From: Nitrososphaerota archaeon
Lineage (GTDB): Archaea > Thermoproteota > Nitrososphaeria > Nitrososphaerales > Nitrososphaeraceae
DNA length: 55,631 nt
Assembly: GCA_005877075.1 (NCBI GenBank)
Contig: VBPX01000040.1
Span: forward strand, 1 to 55,631
Direction of reading: 5' to 3'
In this document: piece by piece, positions 50,539 to 55,631 of the stretch
How the letters are laid out: the number at the start of each line of letters is the position of its first letter
Position numbering within the stretch: the first letter of the stretch is position 1
The notes under the pieces: generated by a model
Databases searched by the model: none
The model's input: only the letters and a program-made list of their open reading frames with translations
Told to the model about the DNA's origin: nothing
Translations under genes and position numbers: made by a program

Positions 50539-50628
50539 ATGGGCTTATCTTTCTTTAATGTTTTAGGAACATTTGGATTTTGGAAATTTATAATAGGTTT
50601 CTTGATCTTAGTCTCATTATTCATTTAA
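50539..50628 (+). CDS. Predicted 29-residue membrane peptide, doubtful
   Basis: From ATG 50539: MGLSFFNVLGTFGFWKFIIG and FLILVSLFI, a single hydrophobic helix with no charged tail except one Lys. Nothing but hydrophobicity supports it, and the surrounding DNA is AT-rich, so it may be chance. Confidence 0.3.
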   Translation: MGLSFFNVLGTFGFWKFIIGFLILVSLFI

Positions 50629-50652
50629 TGACATTTTGCTTTTAGTTGTTTC

Positions 50653-50895
50653 TTATGTGATATAGGATAATTGTCTTTTAATTTCTTCTTTGCTGTTAGT
50701 TTCTGCTGTACTTTCATCGAGTGCTTTAACCATGTCATCTAAAAATGCTTTTAGTGCCGCTCTATGGTCTTTATTATTATAATATTTATTGATCATTACG
50801 GCCTTGGTTTCTTCATCTTCTATCCATCCAAATATTTTATCTAATGCATCTAACTTCATTTGTTCTTGTTTGTCGTTGTTATTATCTGTAGACAT
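50653..50895 (-). CDS. Small acidic helical protein
   Basis: An 80-residue acidic protein (KLDALDKIFGWIEDEETKAV, YYNNKDHRAALKAFLDDMVK, ALDESTAETNSKEEIKRQLS). No motif. The leader on the minus strand is an A-rich stretch (aaataaaataaaataaagaaaga) just before ATG. Function unknown. Confidence 0.6.
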   Translation of the reverse strand: MSTDNNNDKQEQMKLDALDKIFGWIEDEETKAVMINKYYNNKDHRAALKAFLDDMVKALDESTAETNSKEEIKRQLSYIT

Positions 50896-50922
50896 TTTCT
50901 TTCTTTATTTTATTTTATTTTA

Positions 50923-51033
50923 TTATTTAATTGCTTCTAACTTACCACTAGATCTATTCCATTCTACACGTACACCATCTTTGTCTTTTAGTATTCCTAT
51001 TGAAGTTTCTTTATAATATCCTTATTCTGACAT
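50923..51033 (-). pseudogene. Small ORF interrupted by an in-frame stop
   Basis: From ATG 51033 the frame reads MSE, a TAA (51022-51024), then GYYKETSIGILKDKDGVRVE and WNRSSGKLEAIK before the normal stop. A single base change (TAA from CAA or GAA) would restore one 36-residue protein. The peptide after the stop is protein-like. It overlaps the end of the frame at 50997, so only one may be real. Confidence 0.4.
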
Positions 51034-51179
51034 TTTCCTAATTCTTCTATTGATATATCGCAAAAGGCATCCCCAATTGAAAGATCCTCCACGTTGCAAA
51101 TAAGGTTAATTAATTGAATATTTGAATAAAGGTCAATAAGAATATAAGATTTTCTTAATGTTACCATCCAAGAATACAA
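50997..51179 (-). CDS. Hypothetical short protein
   Basis: A 60-residue frame whose second half (LICNVEDLSIGDAFCDISIE, then ELGKCQNKDIIKKLQ) looks protein-like, but the N-terminus is AT-rich and unconvincing. It overlaps the interrupted ORF at 50923-51033. No known family. Confidence 0.35.
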   Translation of the reverse strand: MYSWMVTLRKSYILIDLYSNIQLINLICNVEDLSIGDAFCDISIEELGKCQNKDIIKKLQ

Positions 51180-51217
51180 ATATTTTTATAACAATTATAT
51201 CAGCAACGAAATAAATA

Positions 51218-51433
51218 TTAACAACTGATGGGAGGAGTTAATTTGATTGTGGTAGTTGCATCTAAAGTATCATTATAACTTGACTGTGATTTATCCAAGC
51301 TATATTTATTATCTATAGCACTCTTCATTGATATGATAACTCTCTCCATTGATTGCGGATTACAGATATAATTATCACTTATGAGATTATACAAATTTTG
51401 TAAGAAAAACATATGTTCCTGGACAAAATTCAT
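51218..51433 (-). CDS. Hypothetical short helical protein
   Basis: A 71-residue protein (MNFVQEHMFFLQNLYNLISD, then QSMERVIISMKSAIDNKYSL and a polar tail ending KLTPPISC). Helical with an amphipathic middle. No motif and no neighbour with function. Confidence 0.4.
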   Translation of the reverse strand: MNFVQEHMFFLQNLYNLISDNYICNPQSMERVIISMKSAIDNKYSLDKSQSSYNDTLDATTTIKLTPPISC

Positions 51434-51651
51434 AGATAAAAGTCTATCGTGATGGGTAGTAACAAAATCAACCTCTAATCTGGCTTTAACAGTGGATGGG
51501 TTAGCGTCCAGAGATTATGGGAACCAAATCTAGACATAAAGGGAAAAATATAAAGCTAAGTGGTACGTCCGTAATTGTATCAGAATCCTAATTTTGGACC
51601 GATAGCGTCCGTGGGTACCGCCGGGTCCAGACCTAACCGTTTGACCTAATA
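51434..51651. other. Non-coding stretch, no gene seen
   Basis: Together with 51799-52004 this forms a roughly 570-bp region with only the decayed fragment below. It has locally higher GC (for example near 51600-51650) but no tRNA or repeat that I can fold. Confidence 0.4.
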
Positions 51652-51798
51652 TTATGTATGAAATGTAATAGGGACTAATTTGTCTCCAGCCGCTCCCGCT
51701 TGTGTTGTTACCAGATAATAGTAGCCAATTTCAAATGCCGATTTCATATATTGTGTGAACCCTGTCCATAATGGGACCAAGCAGATTTGAATCCATTA
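51652..51798 (-). pseudogene. Fragment of a helical (phasin-like?) protein gene
   Basis: The minus strand encodes WIQICLVPLWTGFTQYMKSA, FEIGYYYLVTTQAGAAGDKL and VPITFHT before a stop, with a stop codon just before the first Trp and only TTG (51780) as a possible start. The peptide has the look of the C-terminal piece of a helical granule-associated (phasin-like) protein, but I cannot confirm that by sequence alone. Probably a remnant of a longer gene. Confidence 0.35.
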
Positions 51799-52004
51799 TC
51801 CAAATTAACTACTTATTGAATACACAGTGAATGAAATTTGCAAGTGCAAATTTTGATTTTGCTTCAAAATATTCGCTAGCTCAAGTAGACTTCAGGTTTG
51901 CTTTGGACTATGAACATAATTAGTATAGGCACTCACAGATTGTCGTATCAAATATACGATCCAATTAAGAGAGAAGAGTATTATATTGATGTATCATAAT
52001 TATA

Positions 52005-52466
52005 ATGAGTTTGTCAGATTCATATCGAACAATACTGGTGGCAATAGATGGCTCAAAGACGTCATTCTTTGCAGCTGATTACGCCATAGACTTGGCGCAA
52101 AAATATAAAGCTCAACTCATTATTCTTCATGTTTTATATCTGCGTACGTTGAAGCAAATCTCATCATCATTTATCACTGCGCCTACATTTGGATTAGAAG
52201 AGACACAGAAACTAAAAGCAAGAGCAAGGAAATGGATGGAGAAGATTGAGAAAAAGGCTAAGACCAGAGGCCTGGTTTCCAGAACAGAAATCATCGAACA
52301 AACAACATCAATTGTAGGAGCTATTATCGAATTTGCTGAAGGTAAAAATGTGGATCTGATTGTAGTCGGTACTAGAGGCAAAACAGGTTTTAGTAGGTTT
52401 TTGCTCGGAAGTGTAGCGCAAGGAGTTGTGGTCTATGCGCATTGTCCTGTGCTGGTGGTAAAATAA
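52005..52466 (+). CDS. Universal stress protein (UspA family)
   Basis: A 153-residue protein with the Usp alpha/beta fold: TILVAIDGSKTSFFAADYAI at the start, LIILHVLYLRTLKQIS, and the C-terminal ATP-binding motif VVGTRGKTGFSRFLLGSVAQ followed by GVVVYAHCPVLVVK (G-x2-G-x9-G-S). The A/G pattern indicates nucleotide binding. Universal stress proteins bind ATP or UMP and are induced under stress. A TATA-like aattataatg precedes the ATG. Confidence 0.95.
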   Translation: MSLSDSYRTILVAIDGSKTSFFAADYAIDLAQKYKAQLIILHVLYLRTLKQISSSFITAPTFGLEETQKLKARARKWMEKIEKKAKTRGLVSRTEIIEQTTSIVGAIIEFAEGKNVDLIVVGTRGKTGFSRFLLGSVAQGVVVYAHCPVLVVK

Positions 52467-52587
52467 GACGACCTCGAGATTAATTGATAATTATACTGTT
52501 CTCCAGCAATTTTATGAACCGCCCAAAAGAAGATCCAAACTATTATGCCAGTTAACTTGTAAAGTCAATCTGATCGGATATCAAATA

Positions 52588-53595
52588 TTAGAAGAGTTTC
52601 ATATACTTTCGTGCGAGCCTGAAATGTTCCTTTGCTTCCTTTGTGTATTTTGATTTCTGATTTCTGTTATCTAACTGAACAGCTCTAAATAATGATACCT
52701 TGGCTCTAACACACGCCTTGTAACACATTATAAAGTATATGATGTTTATTAAAGTGGTATCATTACTTTTATTAATATAACTTGAGATAAAATAAGATTG
52801 TAGGTCCTCTCTTTGGTGATAATGGATATCCATTGCTAGATGTGCCACATCCTCCGCAATGTCTGCATACCTTAATGAATCGTTAAATTCTATTCTGTCA
52901 TACATATAGAATTTTCCTTCCATAAAGAAAATATTTTTCAAATAAAGATCACCATGAATATCACGAATCCTAGATCGTCCAATACGTTCATCAAATAGAA
53001 CATAATTATTCTTGACAAAAAGATTTAGTTTATCTTCAAACATGGTATCTACTTTTGTAAACTTAGAAAGGGTTCTAAAATTTTCTTTAATTTTTGCCTT
53101 CATAATTTGCGGTTTGCCGTAATTCGAAATGGTGTTATTCGTGTTTGTTAGATTATGAAACTTCACAAGTTTGTCAATTAACAGGTCTAAAATATGATTG
53201 TTAACTTTGTGGACTTTTAAGAGATTGTCCATTCGAAATCTCTGAGGAATCTCTCTCATTTTGACTGCAAATTCTAGAGCTGTGCCTGCCTCATCTAGAT
53301 TTACCAATTTATAGTAATCATGGATTTTTACAATTTTTACTACACCTTGATACATTTGCCCACAAAGTTTTTTGTTTAACATAACTTCTTTTTGGCAAAA
53401 CTTTTTTCTGAGTTCAAGCTTGGAAAAATCGAGTACATTTCCAAATCTCACTTCTTTTTTTATCTTATAGGCAACTCGTCCAGTAAGAAGAATCCAAGAT
53501 ATGTGAGTTTCCATAATCTTTACGCGCCAAATGGTATGTGGGTAACCATTTTCTTTTTTCAAACTAGCAACTAGATCTTCTTGCCGTAGTTTCAT
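52588..53595 (-). CDS. Aminoglycoside-phosphotransferase-like protein (COG2187 type)
   Basis: A 335-residue protein similar to the N-terminal half of bacterial phosphotransferase/ATP-binding fusions. ETHISWILLTGRVAYKIKKE is the family-typical opening, EFAVKMREIPQRFRMDNLLK follows, IHGDLYLKNIFF provides the catalytic H-x-D-x4-N, and DRIEFNDSLRYADIAEDVAH the second Asp block. The partner domain is encoded separately, divergently at 53763. Acceptor unknown; kinase-fold proteins of this class have not been assigned a physiological substrate. Confidence 0.85.
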   Translation of the reverse strand: MKLRQEDLVASLKKENGYPHTIWRVKIMETHISWILLTGRVAYKIKKEVRFGNVLDFSKLELRKKFCQKEVMLNKKLCGQMYQGVVKIVKIHDYYKLVNLDEAGTALEFAVKMREIPQRFRMDNLLKVHKVNNHILDLLIDKLVKFHNLTNTNNTISNYGKPQIMKAKIKENFRTLSKFTKVDTMFEDKLNLFVKNNYVLFDERIGRSRIRDIHGDLYLKNIFFMEGKFYMYDRIEFNDSLRYADIAEDVAHLAMDIHYHQREDLQSYFISSYINKSNDTTLINIIYFIMCYKACVRAKVSLFRAVQLDNRNQKSKYTKEAKEHFRLARKYMKLF

Positions 53596-53720
53596 CTCTT
53601 ATCTATAAATGTCAGGTTTTATTGGTTTATGTTGGTTGTGACTAAGACTTATATTTTAGATATCAGTATCAAAATTGTAAAGGAACAGTGAACTTTATCG
53701 GAGCTAACAGCTAAAAAATA

Positions 53721-53728
53721 TTTATATT
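53721..53728 (+). promoter_or_regulatory. TATA box for the P-loop kinase gene
   Basis: tttatatt lies about 35-42 bp before the TTG start and can serve a short leader or shared divergent promoter. Confidence 0.4.
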
Positions 53729-53762
53729 CTGACGTTGGTCAAATTCAAGTGAAATTGAGTTA

Positions 53763-54266
53763 TTGCCAATCATAATTATGCTTTGCGGATTACCAGGAGT
53801 TGGTAAAACTACTCTGGCCAGACAGCTCGCACCACTGATCAATGGGGTTGTTTTATCTACAGATAAAATAAGAAAGGAGCTATTTCACAAACCAAAATAT
53901 CGACATCAAGAAAAAAAATTAGTTTACAATGTATTAATACTTTTAGCCAAATACCTCTATATTGCAGGCATTAACTGTATTCTTGATGCTACGTTTTTAA
54001 AACAAAAGTCACGACAGCAAGTACGAAACAAGTTGGGAAAGAATACTAAACAAATTTACATTATTGAATGTGTCTGTCCTGAAGATATTGTAATGGCTCG
54101 GCTTAAATCAAGAAAGCTAGACTATTCAGATGCTGATTTTTCAGTTTATAGAAAGATGAAAGCTATGTATGAACCCGTTAATGAAAAACACATAACAATT
54201 GATACAAGTAGATTCTCAGGTGTACAAATGAAAGAACTTGCATTGAAGTTATTGGACAGAAACTAA
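53763..54266 (+). CDS. P-loop kinase (COG0645 type)
   Basis: A 167-residue small P-loop protein from TTG. Walker A is MLCGLPGVGKTTLARQLAPL (G-x4-G-K-T-T), then LSTDKIRKELF, INCILDATFLKQKSRQQVRN (Asp of Walker B), and IIECVCPEDIVMARLKSRK. This matches the C-terminal kinase half of the bacterial phosphotransferase fusion whose other half is the divergent gene at 52588. In bacteria the two are one polypeptide; here they are split. Substrate unknown. Confidence 0.88.
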   Translation: MPIIIMLCGLPGVGKTTLARQLAPLINGVVLSTDKIRKELFHKPKYRHQEKKLVYNVLILLAKYLYIAGINCILDATFLKQKSRQQVRNKLGKNTKQIYIIECVCPEDIVMARLKSRKLDYSDADFSVYRKMKAMYEPVNEKHITIDTSRFSGVQMKELALKLLDRN

Positions 54267-54465
54267 TGAAAGGTATTACGATGTTGCTAATTTATCCAGA
54301 AGCTCCCACAAATTGAATATTATCAGATGAATATTCCTCATGATTCACGTAACTCAAAAAACGTCCAATAAAGTTCTCAAATTTGTGCTAAAATTAGACT
54401 AGTTGATCGACTTAACCGATCCAGGTGAACAGATTGGGAACATTAATTGGATGAAAGGTAAATGA

Positions 54466-54858
54466 TCAATGCAGTTGCTTCGTGTGTACTACTTTTGTTC
54501 TTCTATCTCTTGCGATCATAAGAGCACATAGAATTATGAAGGCTATTTGAAGCACTTCTATCGTTACTCCTATTGAATTTACAGGAAGGCCCCTTCCAGT
54601 TATTGGAATGTTTGGATATCTTGTAATTGTCCAAATGATGATGAGGATTATAGTACCACCTATACCGACATAGTTCCATATCTTTCCCCAAATTCTTACT
54701 ATTGGGAGTGTCCAGAATATCTGCCCAATGCCAGCAACTAAGAAGATACCTACTGGCAGATTAAAGCCTATAAAATTTGAGGCCAGCGACAGGTGCAATA
54801 TTCCTGCAATCAGGGTACATGCTCCCGCAGCATAAATCAGTATCTTTATAGACACCAA
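54466..54858 (-). CDS. Four-helix membrane protein, unknown
   Basis: A 130-residue integral membrane protein with four predicted helices: KILIYAAGACTLIAGILHLS, LPVGIFLVAGIGQIFWTLPI, WNYVGIGGTIILIIIWTIT and VTIEVLQIAFIILCALMIA. The basic C-terminus RDRRTKVVHTK faces inside. No transporter signature. Stand-alone gene; similar small membrane proteins are common in this group, function unassigned. Confidence 0.75.
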   Translation of the reverse strand: MVSIKILIYAAGACTLIAGILHLSLASNFIGFNLPVGIFLVAGIGQIFWTLPIVRIWGKIWNYVGIGGTIILIIIWTITRYPNIPITGRGLPVNSIGVTIEVLQIAFIILCALMIARDRRTKVVHTKQLH

Positions 54859-55399
54859 CCAATTATTGTAAAGAACTAGTATATATAGAAAGAATTACTG
54901 TCGTTGTAATTTGCATTTTTTAAGAAATGTTGGTAAACTCAGATTAAATGCACACTTTAGATTTTACTAACTATATTTCATCAAATCTCCGTTGTTCCTT
55001 GAACTGAGGTGTCAATGTTATACCGATAGTAATTTTGCATTACTATAATTTCTTTATCTCCCATAAAAAGCTAATACACATTTATACCTTAATAATGGAT
55101 TGACTCCGAAAAGCATCTACTGTTGCACTGCATATAATAAATATAGATGCATCATGTTACTCATTCAAGTATTCCACCTATGTTCAACTTCTACCGTAAT
55201 TAAATATATATCGTTACTACAATAAGTGTACATTAAAATGTCAGAGATAGTCTTTTCAAATATGTACCTATTACTAAAATATGATCGATTACATTAATAA
55301 ATGAACGCTATTAGTACATGGGACCATGCTTAAAATTATTAAAAAAGAAGCGTGGAGTGAGTGTTGTAAACATATATACGATTTGATGTATTATACTGT
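54859..55399. other. Long intergenic region, no gene seen
   Basis: About 540 bp, AT-rich, with no ORF above about 20 residues that looks real (a short ATG frame at 55239 ends after 19 codons). Holds the promoter of the ChaB-like gene (ttatac at 55391-55396 is too close to be its TATA; catatatacg at 55370-55379 fits better). No repeat or RNA gene found. Confidence 0.45.
55370..55379 (+). promoter_or_regulatory. TATA-like element of the ChaB-like gene
   Basis: catatatacg, about 21-30 bp before the ATG at 55400: a leaderless-type archaeal promoter position. Confidence 0.5.
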
Positions 55400-55631
55400 A
55401 TGACTAAAGCTAAAAGATCCTCAACTAAAGGCTCTAAAGTTGACATAGCTTTATCTGCCAGAACGAAAAAGGCGATAGATTCACTACCTGAGCACGCTCA
55501 ACATATTTTTAAAAAAGCACACGCAAATGCAATAAAACAATATCAAAATCCTGAAAAGAGACGTGGTGGTAAGAGTCAAACCGCTGAGGAAGTAGCGCAC
55601 AAAGCAGCTTGGGCTGCGGTTAAGCTTAAAT
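55400..55631 (+). CDS. ChaB-family protein (3' end off the window)
   Basis: From ATG 55400 about 77 residues are visible. The ChaB domain is seen as IDSLPEHAQHIFKKAHANAI, then a gap of polar residues, then AEEVAHKAAWAAVKLK. The pattern L-P-x2-A...A-x-N-x-A...A-H-x-x-A-W-x-A-V-K is diagnostic. The N-terminal extension MTKAKRSSTKGSKVDIALSA is basic. ChaB was described as a regulator of cation transport in bacteria; the role in archaea is unknown. Confidence 0.88.
   Translation, partial: MTKAKRSSTKGSKVDIALSARTKKAIDSLPEHAQHIFKKAHANAIKQYQNPEKRRGGKSQTAEEVAHKAAWAAVKLK

Noticed and set aside
1-55631. CRISPR array or Cas operon, suggested by two Cas4-like proteins
   Set aside because: I found no regularly spaced repeats and no Cas1, Cas2 or effector genes on either strand.

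Overview
The window looks like an AT-rich (roughly one-third GC) chromosome segment of an ammonia-oxidising archaeon type of Thaumarchaeota/Nitrososphaeria, most like the Nitrososphaera/Nitrosocosmicus group. The evidence is archaeal information-processing genes (aEF1A + S10, TFE-beta, MBF1, NAC, TruD, aTrm56, TiaS, NreA, archaeal GGPP synthase), leaderless starts with TATA boxes about 25-30 bp upstream, and intron-bearing tRNA genes. No ammonia-oxidation genes are present here, so the lineage assignment is inference.

Layout. 1-7 kb: pyrophosphatase (partial), IleRS, a cupin, aEF1A and S10. 7-16 kb: B12-binding-like protein, HtrA protease, cation exchanger, Hsp20, TruD, a degenerate Cas4-like protein, a divergent pair of membrane-anchored LEA-type proteins, TFE-beta. 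16.1-17.9 kb: a small island of Cys-rich mini-proteins bounded by tRNA-Gly(UCC), which has two introns, and a perfect 20-bp copy of that tRNA's third exon; this looks like a small integrated element or its remnant. 18-27 kb: UbiD-type decarboxylase, RNase H-fold protein, ATPase stalk protein, NAC/PUA pair, then MBF1-HflX-Trm56, two intron-containing tRNAs (Leu, initiator Met) and TiaS. 27-40 kb: secreted lectin-like protein, SRPBCC pair, MFS exporter, NreA, RTX-repeat protein, an apparently intact Cas4-like nuclease, flavin reductase, a nuclease-less terminase-type ATPase, PP2C phosphatase, HExxH protein, GGPP synthase, tRNA-Glu with a D-loop intron. 40-50 kb: CADD/TenA-like protein, tRNA(CAU), a sugar-oxidation group (6-phosphogluconate dehydrogenase, cupin, cyclase, flavin oxidase, glycoside hydrolase, glucose-dehydrogenase-like SDR), QueC, a GNAT gene with a broken 5' end and a Rieske-ferredoxin reductase fusion. 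49.6-52 kb: small proteins and decayed ORFs. 52-55.6 kb: universal stress protein, a divergent pair corresponding to the two halves of a known phosphotransferase/kinase fusion, a membrane protein and a ChaB-family protein (partial).

The most notable reading is the tRNA set. Four of five tRNA genes contain introns, and three have non-canonical ones (T-arm or D-loop). I could fold bulge-helix-bulge splice motifs for the introns of the Gly, initiator Met and Glu genes, exactly at the points that restore normal 74-76 nt tRNAs. In tRNA-Gly the T-arm intron isolates a 20-nt 3' exon, and exactly those 20 bases are duplicated 1.65 kb away, linking tRNA introns with mobile-element attachment. Several genes too short for routine ORF calling are also described: a 38-aa membrane peptide, a 54-aa Cys-rich protein, a 48-aa C2H2 zinc finger and a 47-aa zinc ribbon.
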